Shown here in pieces: positions 16,986-28,433 of a stretch of DNA of 64,000 nucleotides. The notes under the pieces are model-generated. The model was not told the DNA's origin. It worked only from the letters and a program-made list of their open reading frames with translations, and made no database searches. The stretch is from positions 62,001 through 126,000 of the forward strand of contig NZ_BCVC01000002.1 of the NCBI RefSeq assembly GCF_001591545.1. The letters run 5' to 3'. The DNA is from Lederbergia lenta NBRC 16444. GTDB taxonomy: Bacteria; Bacillota; Bacilli; Bacillales; Bacillaceae_C. Made by a program: the position numbers and the translations under genes. Within the stretch, counting starts at the first letter, position 1. The number at the start of each line of letters is the position of its first letter.

Positions 16986-18476
16986 ATGAAGAAAAATACG
17001 GTTGTAATCAATGCAGATATCGGAAAAGGTGTTATTAATAAAAATATTTATGGGCACTTTGCTGAGCATTTAGGACGAGGAATTTATGAAGGGATTTGGG
17101 TTGGCGAAGATTCACCTATTCCAAATACAAATGGTATTCGTAATGATGTGCTAGAGGCTTTGAAGAATTTAAAAATTCCTGTTTTACGCTGGCCAGGGGG
17201 TTGTTTCGCCGATGAATATCATTGGAAAGACGGAATCGGTCCTCGTGAAGACCGTAAAAGAATGGTTAATACACATTGGGGCGGTGTCGTTGAAAACAAC
17301 CATTTTGGTACACATGAATTTATGATGCTTTGTGAGATGCTTGATACAGAGCCGTATATTTGTGGAAACGTTGGAAGCGGAACAGTTCAAGAAATGTCCG
17401 AATGGGTTGAATATATGACATTTGATGGTGAATCACCAATGGCGAACTGGAGGAAAGAAAACGGTCGAGATAAGCCTTGGGATTTAAAATACTTTGGTGT
17501 TGGTAATGAAAACTGGGGTTGCGGAGGAAATATGCGTCCCGAGTATTATGCAGATCTTTATCGTCAATATCAAACCTATGTGCGGAATTATGGGGATAAT
17601 CGTATCTATAAAATCGCCGGCGGAGCGAATGTGGATGACTATAATTGGACGGAAGTACTAATGAAAAATGCTTCTTGGTTGATGGATGGTCTTAGTCTCC
17701 ATTATTACACGATTCCAGGAGATTTCTGGGAAGGGAAAGGCTCAGCTACAGATTTCCCGGAAAGCGAATGGTTTATTACGTTGCAAAGAGCGCTTCATAT
17801 GGACACATTAATTACGAAACATAGCACGATTATGGACAAGTATGATCCTGAGAAAAGAATCGGCATGATTATTGATGAGTGGGGTACTTGGTTTGATCCA
17901 GAGCCAGGCACAAATCCAGGATTCCTATATCAACAAAACACAATCCGTGATGCACTTGTAGCGGGTATTCATTTTAATATTTTCCATGAGCATGCTGATC
18001 GTGTACAAATGACGAATATTGCGCAAACAGTCAATGTTTTGCAAGCAATGATTTTGACCGAAGGCGAGAAAATGCTATTAACACCAACCTACCATGTATT
18101 TGAAATGTTTAAGGTACATCATGATGCTACATTATTATCGGTTGATGGAAATTTTGATACGTATGAATTTGATGGTCAGTCATTGCCGCAAACAAGTGTC
18201 TCTGCTTCTAAAGACGAAAACGATGTAGTGCATATTAGTCTATGTAATCTTGATCATCAAAATGGCGCTAATATTGATGTAGATCTTCGTGGAATAGACT
18301 TAGAGGCAGCTGAAATTACTGGGAAACTTTTAACCGCTAATGAAATGAATGCCCATAATACATTTGAACAACCAGAAAATGTAAAACCAGTTACTTTCAA
18401 TGATGTGAAGGCAAAAGGTCATTCACTATCCGTTGCTCTACCACCAATGTCTGTCGTTGTTCTAGCTGTTAAATAA
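16986..18476 (+). CDS. GH51 alpha-L-arabinofuranosidase (first copy)
   Basis: This enzyme hydrolyses terminal alpha-L-arabinofuranosyl bonds in arabino-oligosaccharides. It is a cytoplasmic protein (496 aa, no signal peptide) with a TIM barrel followed by a C-terminal beta domain. The acid/base is Glu175 in [10 protein letters not shown] and the nucleophile Glu298 in [27 protein letters not shown] at the start is the GH51 N-terminal signature. It resembles the second B. subtilis GH51 enzyme (Abf2/XsaA) more than AbfA. It follows the araBDA genes after the repeat and is probably in the same or a linked transcription unit. Confidence 0.93.
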   Translation: MKKNTVVINADIGKGVINKNIYGHFAEHLGRGIYEGIWVGEDSPIPNTNGIRNDVLEALKNLKIPVLRWPGGCFADEYHWKDGIGPREDRKRMVNTHWGGVVENNHFGTHEFMMLCEMLDTEPYICGNVGSGTVQEMSEWVEYMTFDGESPMANWRKENGRDKPWDLKYFGVGNENWGCGGNMRPEYYADLYRQYQTYVRNYGDNRIYKIAGGANVDDYNWTEVLMKNASWLMDGLSLHYYTIPGDFWEGKGSATDFPESEWFITLQRALHMDTLITKHSTIMDKYDPEKRIGMIIDEWGTWFDPEPGTNPGFLYQQNTIRDALVAGIHFNIFHEHADRVQMTNIAQTVNVLQAMILTEGEKMLLTPTYHVFEMFKVHHDATLLSVDGNFDTYEFDGQSLPQTSVSASKDENDVVHISLCNLDHQNGANIDVDLRGIDLEAAEITGKLLTANEMNAHNTFEQPENVKPVTFNDVKAKGHSLSVALPPMSVVVLAVK

Positions 18477-18487
18477 GGTGCATCCCT

Positions 18488-18754
18488 ATGAAAAACCTTT
18501 GCAAAGGATGTTCGGAAAGCGTCATTATTTCTAATGATGTAGTGGATGAGATCATTCTAGGAGCAGTAGAGTTAGGAAAAACGATTGTATCAAATTCTAT
18601 TTATGAGGAGCGGCTTCGTATATGTGATAGCTGCCCCTCCTTACAATACGGTACTACTTGTAAACATAATGGCGTGTTTGTTCGTTATCATGCAAAGCTA
18701 GCTGCAAGGAGTTGTCCATATCCGCATGATCCAAAATGGAGAGAACATGTGTGA
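18488..18754 (+). CDS. Small Cys-rich protein, DUF6171-like
   Basis: This 88-residue protein has eight cysteines arranged as CKGC near the start, then CDSCPSLQYGTTC in the middle and CPYPHDPKW at the end, a pattern suggesting one or two zinc sites. I recognise it as like the DUF6171 family of Bacilli; no function is established. It lies between two GH51 genes with an 11-base gap upstream and is read in the same direction, so it is probably co-transcribed. There is no signal peptide or membrane segment. A metal-binding or regulatory adaptor role is speculation. Confidence 0.75.
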   Translation: MKNLCKGCSESVIISNDVVDEIILGAVELGKTIVSNSIYEERLRICDSCPSLQYGTTCKHNGVFVRYHAKLAARSCPYPHDPKWREHV

Positions 18755-18787
18755 ATAGAAAAAGTGGCATACCAGTAGAGGAGATGA

Positions 18788-20299
<1,512 letters not shown>

Positions 20300-20303
20300 T
20301 AAT

Positions 20304-20331
20304 GTCAGGTGGGAAATTTAAACCACCTGAC
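20304..20331 (+). terminator. Hairpin after abfA
   Basis: GTCAGGTGG (20304-20312) pairs with CCACCTGAC (20323-20331) around a 10-base loop, right after the abfA stop codon. There is no clear T-run, so termination may be partial. Confidence 0.55.
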
Positions 20332-20394
20332 GCTTATTAGTGACTGAAAATTCAGATAAAAACACTCACCTGTAGATCTATTGAAAAATAGAAG

Positions 20395-20421
20395 CACCTC
20401 AGATTGATAAATAGAGAGGTG
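20395..20421 (+). promoter_or_regulatory. Possible Shine-Dalgarno-sequestering hairpin
   Basis: CACCTC (20395-20400) can pair with GAGGTG (20416-20421), which is the ribosome binding site of the following gene. The stem is short (6 bp, 15-base loop), so control of translation is only a possibility. Confidence 0.3.
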
Positions 20422-20430
20422 GAAAAACAA

Positions 20431-23409
20431 ATGAAAAAAAATCATTTTTATAGAATGATCATCTGTTTTATGGCAATGGTTTTCATTATACCTAGTTCTG
20501 TGTTTGCGAACACAAAGGAAGTGAGTAAGCCAGTGTTCAAGGAAGTATCAGTTCATGATCCCTCTATTATAAAGAAGGATGACATGTATTATGTGTTCGG
20601 TTCACATATTGATGCTGCTAAGTCAACGGATTTAATGAATTGGACGACTTTTACAAATGGCTATACTACGCCTAATAATGTGATATATGGGGACTTGTCA
20701 AAAAATCTAGCTGGTTCGTTTGCTTGGGCTGGTGAAAATGACTCTGATAGTAAAGGTGGATATTCTGTATGGGCCCCAGAAGCATTCTGGAATGAAAACT
20801 ATCTGAATGAGGATGGAACAAAAGGTGCTTATATGATGTATTATAGTGCATCCTCTACATATATTCGTTCAGCAATTGGTTATGCCGTTTCGAAAAATAT
20901 AGAAGGGCCTTATACATATGTAGATACAATTATCTATTCTGGTTTTACTAAAGATGAAGCATATGATAAAGATAGCAAGGTTAATAAGAAATGGACAAAT
21001 ACAAATATCAAAGATTTAGTAGATAACGATATCCTAGGTGGCGAAAGTTCCAGCTGGTTTAATAAGGATGGTTCCTATGCGAACGGTAATTTCCCAAATG
21101 CAATTGATGCAAATTTGTTTTATGACGAGAATGGGAAGCTATGGATGACATATGGATCTTGGTCCGGAGGAATTTTTATCCTTGAAATCGATAAAGTGAC
21201 AGGAAAAGCTATTTATCCTAGGGAAGATGGGACTACAACTGATGGTAGACTGATTGATCGATATTTCGGCACAAAAATATCTGGTGGCTTTGGAAAGTCA
21301 GGGGAAGGTCCTTATGTTGTTTATGATAAAAATACTGGCTATTACTATTTGTATGTAACTTATGGTTGGTTAGCTTCAGATGGCGAATATAATATGCGAC
21401 TGTTTAGGTCTAAAAATCCTACTGGTCCTTATGTAGACGCAATGGACCAAAACGCTGTTTTACCTGGAAATGTAGATCATGCTCCTTATGGAAATAAGCT
21501 GATCGGGCACTTCTTATTTGAAAGAAAAGTAGGTGATCCAGGTACAGGTGTTGGCTATGGTTATGTATCTGCAGGACATAATTCCGTTTATCTTGACCCA
21601 CAAACTGGTCAACAGCTCTTAGTTTTCCATACACGTTTCCCGCAAAGAGGTGAAGCTCATGAACTTCGTATTCATCAAATGTTTATGAATGAAGATGGTT
21701 GGCCAGTAGTAGCGCCATATCGCTATTCAGGTGAAACACTTGATAAAGTAAATAAAGCGGATTTAGTTGGGGCATACCAATTTGTTAATCATGGAAAAGA
21801 TAATTCGAATGTGATAAAAAAAGCCAATACCATTCTGTTAAATGAAGAAGGAACTGTCTCTGGGCTGGATAATGCGAAATGGGAATTGAAAGGTGATTAT
21901 CATGCGACTTTGACCATAGGAGACGATATATATAAAGGTATGTTTCTACGTCAGTGGAACTCGATTACTGAAAGCTATAGTATGACATTTACCGCCTTAT
22001 CAAATAAGGGGGAGTCAATCTGGGGAATTAAAACCTTAGATCGTACAGATGAGGAGCTTGTAGAGATCATCAAAGATGAGTTAAGTCTAGGCGATACAAC
22101 CGGGGTGATGGCTAATTTATCTCTACCAACTACAAGTATTGGTGATGCGAAAATTTCTTGGAAGTCCTCACATCCTGATATTGTTTCCGAACAAGGTGTT
22201 GTCAATCGACCGGGTTCCGATAAAAGGGATGCACATATTACCCTCACTGCTACGATCTCAAAAGGCGCTATTTCAACTACAAAAGCCTTTGATGTAGTTG
22301 TCCTAGCTATGAAAGAGGGGAAATTAGTTGCCTATTATCCATTTGATGATAATTTAGAAGACCGTACGAAAAGCGGTGCTTCTGGAACAATTACTGGTGA
22401 TAAAGTGGACAATATGGGAGGCACAATTACTTATTCAGATGGGAAAAAGGGGAAAGCTGCCCTCTTTGATGGTCAATCTGGTGTTTTATTACCAAAAAGT
22501 TTAATTTCAAGCGATAAATATACCGTTTCTTTATGGCTAAATCCTGAAGAACTAACTGAATTTACAACCACCTTTTTTGGAGCAACCGCTACAAATCATT
22601 GGATCAGTTTTTTACCAACAGGTCCCGTAGATGGAGAAACGATGTTATGGTCGGGGGAAAATTGGTATGATGCCCCTGTAAGTATGACGATGAATAAGAA
22701 TGAGTGGACACATATGGCTTTCAATGTGGATAAAGGCAAGGTTGATGTATATATCAATGGTGTTGAAAAGTTTTCTGGTACAGACTTTCCTAATGTATTT
22801 ACTTCGAATGATGCCATATTTGCATTAGGAGTAAACTATTGGGATACCCCTTATAAAGGCCTAATGGATGAGTTACTTATTTATGATAATATGACTTTGT
22901 CGGAAAAAGAAATAAAGAATTATTATGAAGCGGGAGAATTTCCCGGTTTAGAGAAAACAGAAGACGAAAAGAAAGAAATAGATAAGAAAAAATTAGAAGC
23001 GTTAATAAATGAAGCGAAAAAAATTAAAAATGATAATAATAAATATACGGTTGAATCCTATCAAACTTTAGAGGCGGCAATTGTAACCGCAGAATCTGAA
23101 CTAGATGTAATAGACTCAGAGGAATCTCTTGCACGTGCGATTGCCTCATTACAAGCAGCGATGGATGGGTTAAAAGAGGTGGAGTCTAAACCGAAAGAAG
23201 ATAATAAAGATCAAGAAAAAAAGAAAGATGAACTTCAAGAAACGACAAAAGATAAAGGGAAAGAGGTGAGCAAACCTCATAACAAAGAGGGGAAGCTTCC
23301 TAACACAGCAACATCCTTATACAATATGTTATTCATTGGTATCGCATTGATCATGTTAGGGGGAGTCTCTTTCTTTGTAGTAAAAATACGCAGTCAAAAA
23401 AAGCAATGA
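20431..23409 (+). CDS. Cell-wall-anchored GH43 endo-arabinanase, multidomain
   Basis: This is a secreted enzyme predicted to cut alpha-1,5-arabinan at the cell surface. Order of parts: signal peptide (residues 1-27), GH43 propeller (about 35-430) with Asp43 in VHDPSIIKK, Asp226 in NAIDANLFY and Glu292 in SGEGPYVVY, a GH43 C-terminal domain (to about 535), an atrophied Ig-like domain (about 540-630), a LamG-like lectin domain (about 640-820), a FIVAR helical domain (about 845-915), a charged linker and the sortase signal LPNTA with membrane helix and basic tail. It resembles B. subtilis Abn2 in the catalytic part but is twice as long. The ATG at 20431 follows GAGAGGTGG. Confidence 0.92.
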   Translation: MKKNHFYRMIICFMAMVFIIPSSVFANTKEVSKPVFKEVSVHDPSIIKKDDMYYVFGSHIDAAKSTDLMNWTTFTNGYTTPNNVIYGDLSKNLAGSFAWAGENDSDSKGGYSVWAPEAFWNENYLNEDGTKGAYMMYYSASSTYIRSAIGYAVSKNIEGPYTYVDTIIYSGFTKDEAYDKDSKVNKKWTNTNIKDLVDNDILGGESSSWFNKDGSYANGNFPNAIDANLFYDENGKLWMTYGSWSGGIFILEIDKVTGKAIYPREDGTTTDGRLIDRYFGTKISGGFGKSGEGPYVVYDKNTGYYYLYVTYGWLASDGEYNMRLFRSKNPTGPYVDAMDQNAVLPGNVDHAPYGNKLIGHFLFERKVGDPGTGVGYGYVSAGHNSVYLDPQTGQQLLVFHTRFPQRGEAHELRIHQMFMNEDGWPVVAPYRYSGETLDKVNKADLVGAYQFVNHGKDNSNVIKKANTILLNEEGTVSGLDNAKWELKGDYHATLTIGDDIYKGMFLRQWNSITESYSMTFTALSNKGESIWGIKTLDRTDEELVEIIKDELSLGDTTGVMANLSLPTTSIGDAKISWKSSHPDIVSEQGVVNRPGSDKRDAHITLTATISKGAISTTKAFDVVVLAMKEGKLVAYYPFDDNLEDRTKSGASGTITGDKVDNMGGTITYSDGKKGKAALFDGQSGVLLPKSLISSDKYTVSLWLNPEELTEFTTTFFGATATNHWISFLPTGPVDGETMLWSGENWYDAPVSMTMNKNEWTHMAFNVDKGKVDVYINGVEKFSGTDFPNVFTSNDAIFALGVNYWDTPYKGLMDELLIYDNMTLSEKEIKNYYEAGEFPGLEKTEDEKKEIDKKKLEALINEAKKIKNDNNKYTVESYQTLEAAIVTAESELDVIDSEESLARAIASLQAAMDGLKEVESKPKEDNKDQEKKKDELQETTKDKGKEVSKPHNKEGKLPNTATSLYNMLFIGIALIMLGGVSFFVVKIRSQKKQ

Positions 23410-23508
23410 GTTGCGGTAATTAGAGTAATTGATTGTAGGAAATATTAGTTAGCCGAGAAAAAACGAATAGATTGCTAGATTAATTATTATAATAAAGGGG
23501 CTAATTTA

Positions 23509-25785
23509 ATGGGAAATGTAAAATTACTTGACGGTGTTTTTAAGCGATCTCAAGAAAAAGGAAAGGAATATTTATTGTATTTAGATGTTGATAGGCTTAT
23601 TGCACCATGTTATGAGGCAATCGGGCTCGAAGCAAAGAAACCTCGTTATGGTGGATGGGAGGCAACGCAAATTGCGGGACATTCCATTGGGCATTGGCTC
23701 TCCGCAGCCTCTGCTATGTATATAGCGACCAAAGACGAAGATTTACTTGCTAAGCTAAAGTATGCCGTGAATGAACTTGCCTATTTACAAAGTTTGGATC
23801 CAGAAGACTATGTTAGTGGCTTCGCTAAAGACTGCTTTGACAGGGTTTTCACTGGCGAATTTGAAGTGGAGAGATTCAGCCTTGGTGGAAGCTGGGTACC
23901 TTGGTATAGTATTCACAAAATTTATGCTGGGCTTATTGATGTGTATTCCTTAGTGGGAAATAAAACGGCTCTCGAAGTTGTTATAAAGCTTGCTGACTGG
24001 GCTAAACAAGGAACAGATCATTTGGATAATGCACAATTTGAAAAAATGCTTATTTGCGAATATGGTGGCATGAATGAGGTAATGGTCGACCTCTATAATA
24101 TAACTGGAAATAAAGATTATTTGGAACTGGCCATTCGATTTTGTCATCATGAAGTGCTTGACCCATTATCAAAAGGGCTTGATGAACTTGAAGGTATGCA
24201 CGCTAATACTCAAATACCAAAGGTGATTGGTGCGGCTAAGCTTTATGAAGCAACAGGCGATGAAAAATTTAAAAAAATGGCTCTGTTCTTTTGGGATCAG
24301 GTAACGAAATATCGATCATATATAATGGGTGGAAATAGTAATTATGAACATTTTGGTCCACATAATCAAGAAAAACTAGGTGTTCAAACCGCTGAGACAT
24401 GTAATACGTATAATATGCTTATTCTTACTGAAATATTGTACAGTTGGGAGCAAAAGGCCGAGTATATGGATTACTATGAAAAGGCGCTTTACAATCATAT
24501 TCTCGCTTCTCAAGATCCTGATTCCGGCATGAAAATGTATTTTCTCTCTACCCAACCTGGACATTTTAAAGTATATAACTCACCAGATGATTCGTTTTGG
24601 TGCTGTACAGGAACAGGAATGGAGAATCCTGCACGCTATAACCGAAACATATATTATCGCAAAAATGAAAAGGTATACGTGAATTTATTTATTGCTTCCG
24701 AGTGGACTAGTGATGATAAGAAAATCAAACTAAGTCAGGTAACTGATTTTCCTCATTCAGAGAAGGTAGTAATAAGATTGGAAAAAGCCGAATCACCATT
24801 TTTAAACATGCATATTCGCGTCCCTTATTGGGTTTCAGGTCCTATTACTATAATGATTAATGGCGATAAAGTGGATGTTATTGCTAATGATGGATATATA
24901 ATGATCGAAAGAAATTGGAGTACTGGCGATATAATGGAGATTAATTTACCTATGTCCCTTCATACTTATGAAGCGAAAGATAATCCTAATAAGGTTGGGA
25001 TCCTGTATGGACCGATCGTATTGGCTGGAGCACTTGGTACAAAAGACTTTCCAGAAAGTGATATTTTAGGAGATCATTTAAAATTAAATAATCATACGCT
25101 TATTGATGTTCCTAATTTGATTGCAGATAGGGACAATATTGAGGCATGGATAACTCGCGTTGACAATGGATCACTGGAGTTCGAAACGGATCATGTGGGA
25201 CAGCCCGGAAATAGTAAATTGACACTTATCCCTTTTTATGAACTTCACCATCAGAGATACACTATTTATTGGAATATGATGGATGAGGAGACTTATAAGA
25301 CGTTTGTAGATGATGAGAAGGAGCAAATGGAAAAGTTAAGAAAGATAACAGTTGATTTTGTTCAACCTGGTGAACAGCAACCCGAGGTAGAGCATGGAGT
25401 TAAATCGAAAAACTCACAAACTGGATATTTAAATATTGCCGAAAGAATGTGGCGAGACAGCCTGAATGATGGATTTTTCGGGTATGAAATGGCAGTGATT
25501 CAAGATCAACAAATGTATTTACAGGTCACATATTTTGATGGTGACAAATTCATTTTTGCTGATGGAAAATGGTATGAACAAGACTTTACGATAGTAGCGG
25601 ATGGTATCAAAATCGCTGAACAAAGAATGGAAGGCAAACGAAGCGATCGTCTTTTTAATATTTGTTACGAAATCCCATTTGACTTGACCAAAGACAAAGA
25701 AAAAATTGAAGTGACATTCGTAACAACGGAAGGAAAAGCAAGTGGTGGGATTTTTGGAGTGAGGATTGTAAATGAGAAATCATAA
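23509..25785 (+). CDS. GH146-like beta-L-arabinofuranosidase
   Basis: This enzyme is predicted to remove beta-L-arabinofuranosyl units, such as the capping residues found on some pectic arabinans. The 758-residue cytoplasmic protein has an alpha/alpha-barrel with HSIGHWLSA near residue 58, TAETCNTYNM (Glu296, Cys298) and FWCCTGTGMENPARY (Cys365, Cys366), matching the zinc-cysteine catalytic centre of the GH127/GH146 clan. The C-terminal part (from about 600) resembles DUF6805. No signal peptide is present. The ATG follows AAAGGGG. It lies 99 bases after the anchored arabinanase. GH146 is preferred over GH127 because of the CCTGTGMEN form. Confidence 0.85.
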   Translation: MGNVKLLDGVFKRSQEKGKEYLLYLDVDRLIAPCYEAIGLEAKKPRYGGWEATQIAGHSIGHWLSAASAMYIATKDEDLLAKLKYAVNELAYLQSLDPEDYVSGFAKDCFDRVFTGEFEVERFSLGGSWVPWYSIHKIYAGLIDVYSLVGNKTALEVVIKLADWAKQGTDHLDNAQFEKMLICEYGGMNEVMVDLYNITGNKDYLELAIRFCHHEVLDPLSKGLDELEGMHANTQIPKVIGAAKLYEATGDEKFKKMALFFWDQVTKYRSYIMGGNSNYEHFGPHNQEKLGVQTAETCNTYNMLILTEILYSWEQKAEYMDYYEKALYNHILASQDPDSGMKMYFLSTQPGHFKVYNSPDDSFWCCTGTGMENPARYNRNIYYRKNEKVYVNLFIASEWTSDDKKIKLSQVTDFPHSEKVVIRLEKAESPFLNMHIRVPYWVSGPITIMINGDKVDVIANDGYIMIERNWSTGDIMEINLPMSLHTYEAKDNPNKVGILYGPIVLAGALGTKDFPESDILGDHLKLNNHTLIDVPNLIADRDNIEAWITRVDNGSLEFETDHVGQPGNSKLTLIPFYELHHQRYTIYWNMMDEETYKTFVDDEKEQMEKLRKITVDFVQPGEQQPEVEHGVKSKNSQTGYLNIAERMWRDSLNDGFFGYEMAVIQDQQMYLQVTYFDGDKFIFADGKWYEQDFTIVADGIKIAEQRMEGKRSDRLFNICYEIPFDLTKDKEKIEVTFVTTEGKASGGIFGVRIVNEKS

Positions 25786-25914
25786 ACAATAAAGGTATTC
25801 TCTAGGGTTGTAAGATGAATGAAAAACGGCTAGAAAAGAAAGGCATTACAAAGGATGGATTATAATCATCAAATTAGTTAGAATGCGATTTAGTAAAATA
25901 GATTGATCATTTTT

Positions 25915-25943
25915 AAGGGCATCTTTACATGCTCTTTTTTTTG
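25915..25943 (+). terminator. Rho-independent terminator
   Basis: AAGGGCAT (25915-25922) pairs with ATGCTCTT (25929-25936, one G-U pair), and eight T residues follow the stem. It ends the arabinanase / GH146 unit. The remainder of the 389-base gap 25786-26174 is AT-rich; TATAAA near 26082 or 26091 may be a -10 box for the next operon, but I see no matching -35. Confidence 0.75.
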
Positions 25944-26174
25944 TTTTGGAAACAAAAAAAGCTATCTTATTCCTTATTAAACAAGGTTCGACACTAATTG
26001 TGAAATCCTTAAAAAAGGAAGTCATTTTTATACACCTAATATAGTTTTTAGTCTACCGACAAAGAATTAATAGGATGATAGTATAAATGCTATAAAGATA
26101 AACATTTGCAACTAGAGTAGAGAGGTTGAGGGTTAAAGAAGGAAGAGTAAACATTAATAGGGGAGGAATGAAAG

Positions 26175-27482
26175 GTGGCCAAGAGATTAAACCTCATATT
26201 GTTAACAGTCATGGTAGTTTCCCTTGTATTGCTAGGTTGTACATCAAAGGAGACGGCGACAAAGTCTAGTAAAGATGGCCCTGTAACATTAAAGTTTATG
26301 GGGTGGGAAGCAAGCCCGCTGGAAACGGAAAGTGTTAAAAATGGGATTAAGAAATTTGAAGAAACACACCCTAATATTAAAGTGGAATACACACCTGTAC
26401 CTGGTGATCAATATGCGTCGAAACTGTTAACAATGATGGCTGGTGATGCTCCTCCAGATGTCTTCTTTTTAGGGTCAGTTGATTATCGTGCATTCCAAGA
26501 GCGTGGTGTACTTCTAGACCTATCAACCTATTTTGAAAATGATTTAAGTATAGACGACTTTATCCCATCTTCAGCGGATATTATGCAGATTGATGGAAAT
26601 ATTTATGGTGTAAGTAGCTGTACAGTATCTCCAGTGCTTTATTATAATAAAGAAATTTTTGATAAAGCGGGTGTTCCTTATCCACCGAGTAATCCGGATG
26701 AAGCATGGACATGGGATAAGTTTGCTAGTGTAGCTCAAGATCTAACAGTTAAAGAAGGGAAAAAGATAACTCAATTTGGTACTTATGGATTTGAAACATT
26801 AGCGAATACTGTTGCCGCAATTACGGAAAATGATGGATCCATCTTTAATGATGAGTATTCAGCGGTCAATATGAACTCGCAGCAAACAAAAGATGTATTA
26901 GAAGCCATACTAGCATTGAAAAAAGATGGAGTAAGTCCCGAAGCAAAATTATTAGAGGAATCAGGAATGAGTGCTTCGCAAATGTTGCAAACAGGAAAAA
27001 TAGCGATGCTCATTGATGGATCATGGTCCTTACAGCAATTAAGCCAAATGGATTTTCCAGTTGGAGTAGCGGCACTACCAAAGTTTACTCAGGCCGTAAC
27101 AAATGGACAAGCACATGTTCATGCAGCATCAGTTAATACTGAGTATCCAGATGAAGCGTGGGAGTTTATAAGTTTTCTATCCTCTGAGGATTATCAGATT
27201 GACTTAATTAATGAAGGATTATGGATGCCGAACAGGGCGTCTCTATATACCGAGGAAGGTATTGATAAGTGGTTTAATGAAAAGGTTCATCCTGCTGGAT
27301 TTAAGGAATTAGTACCATATTTTCAAGCTGCAAATGTTGATCCATTTGCTAAGATTGGGAAAAATCAAGTAGATGACATCATGATAGAAGAATTAGATAA
27401 GTTTTGGTATGATAACCAGCCGGTTGAAGATGTTCTCGCTAATATTGATAGAAGAGTAAATGAAGAACTAACGAAAGACTAA
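26175..27482 (+). CDS. Extracellular sugar-binding lipoprotein (third importer)
   Basis: This is the solute receptor of the third ABC importer. The signal peptide ends with LLGC (Cys22), and the mature protein (435 aa in all) begins a typical VTLKFMGWEASPLE binding-protein fold. The start codon is GTG at 26175 with GGGAGG eight bases upstream; a nearby ATG at 26168 is in another frame. It heads an operon with two permeases and a GH127 beta-L-arabinofuranosidase, so beta-arabino-oligosaccharides are the likely cargo (inference from neighbours). Confidence 0.88.
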   Translation: MAKRLNLILLTVMVVSLVLLGCTSKETATKSSKDGPVTLKFMGWEASPLETESVKNGIKKFEETHPNIKVEYTPVPGDQYASKLLTMMAGDAPPDVFFLGSVDYRAFQERGVLLDLSTYFENDLSIDDFIPSSADIMQIDGNIYGVSSCTVSPVLYYNKEIFDKAGVPYPPSNPDEAWTWDKFASVAQDLTVKEGKKITQFGTYGFETLANTVAAITENDGSIFNDEYSAVNMNSQQTKDVLEAILALKKDGVSPEAKLLEESGMSASQMLQTGKIAMLIDGSWSLQQLSQMDFPVGVAALPKFTQAVTNGQAHVHAASVNTEYPDEAWEFISFLSSEDYQIDLINEGLWMPNRASLYTEEGIDKWFNEKVHPAGFKELVPYFQAANVDPFAKIGKNQVDDIMIEELDKFWYDNQPVEDVLANIDRRVNEELTKD

Positions 27483-27535
27483 TTATTCTTTTATCCTATT
27501 AGATTTCTAGAACCGTTGATCAAGGAGGGAAAAGC

Positions 27536-28417
27536 TTGAACCTCAATACAATATTTTATAAGGATGGTCCGTGGGCGTTTATATTATTGCTCCCGAGTTT
27601 AATCGGATTTTTGATCTTTGTTCTTTTTCCTGTTGTTGCCTCCTTTTTTCTTAGCTTCACAAGCTGGGATCTGCTAACACCTATTCAATGGATTGGTTTT
27701 GAAAATTATATCAATCTATTTAATGATGAGACATTTAAAAAGGTGTTATGGAACACACTTTATTTTACGGTAGTGACGGTACCTGTAGGGATCATTATTT
27801 CATTATTCTTAGCAGTTGCTCTCAATCAGAAGATAAGATTTATTAAGTTTTACAGAGCTGCTTATTTCTTGCCAGTTATTTCTTCCATGGTTGCAGTCGC
27901 AGTAGTATGGCAATGGATTTATAATCCGGAGTATGGTTTGTTAAATTTTATTCTTAGTTTAACTGGAATTCAAGGTCCAAGCTGGCTAAGTGATACGAAA
28001 TGGGCAATGCCAGCAGTTATGATCACTTCCATTTGGAAAGGATTAGGGTTTAATATGTTGATATTTCTCGCTGGAATACAAGGAATATCAGAAAGTTATT
28101 ACGAAGCAGCGGATATCGATGGCGCTACATGGTTTAAAAAGTTTCTTTATATTACCGTTCCGTTGCTAAGACCAACAACTTTCTTCGTTACGGTGATGGC
28201 TATTATCGGTTCATTTCAAGTATTTGATGCGGTATTCTTAATGACAGGTGGAGGACCAGCTCGATCCACATCTGTGCTAGTTCATTATTTATATCAGAAC
28301 GGTTTTGAGTATTTTAGAATGGGTTACGCAAGTGCGATGGCTTATATTTTATTTTTTCTTGTGCTTATCTTTACATTTATACAATTTACATTACAGAAGA
28401 AAAGAGGGGAAGTTTAA
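27536..28417 (+). CDS. Sugar ABC transporter permease, MalF type
   Basis: This is the first permease of the third importer (293 aa). Six predicted helices begin with WAFILLLPSLIGFLIFVLF. The ATPase-coupling loop EAADIDGATWFKKFL lies near residue 190. The start codon is TTG, with AAGGAGGG seven bases before it. It is separated from the binding-protein gene by 53 bases and, unlike two other importers in this window, without an evident hairpin. Confidence 0.9.
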   Translation: MNLNTIFYKDGPWAFILLLPSLIGFLIFVLFPVVASFFLSFTSWDLLTPIQWIGFENYINLFNDETFKKVLWNTLYFTVVTVPVGIIISLFLAVALNQKIRFIKFYRAAYFLPVISSMVAVAVVWQWIYNPEYGLLNFILSLTGIQGPSWLSDTKWAMPAVMITSIWKGLGFNMLIFLAGIQGISESYYEAADIDGATWFKKFLYITVPLLRPTTFFVTVMAIIGSFQVFDAVFLMTGGGPARSTSVLVHYLYQNGFEYFRMGYASAMAYILFFLVLIFTFIQFTLQKKRGEV

Positions 28418-28433
28418 TATAGGGGGTGCATCA

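Noticed and set aside
28305-28433. Upstream extension of the third importer's second permease
   Set aside because: It overlaps the preceding permease by over 100 bases; the TTG at 28434 has a good ribosome site and gives a family-typical N-terminus.
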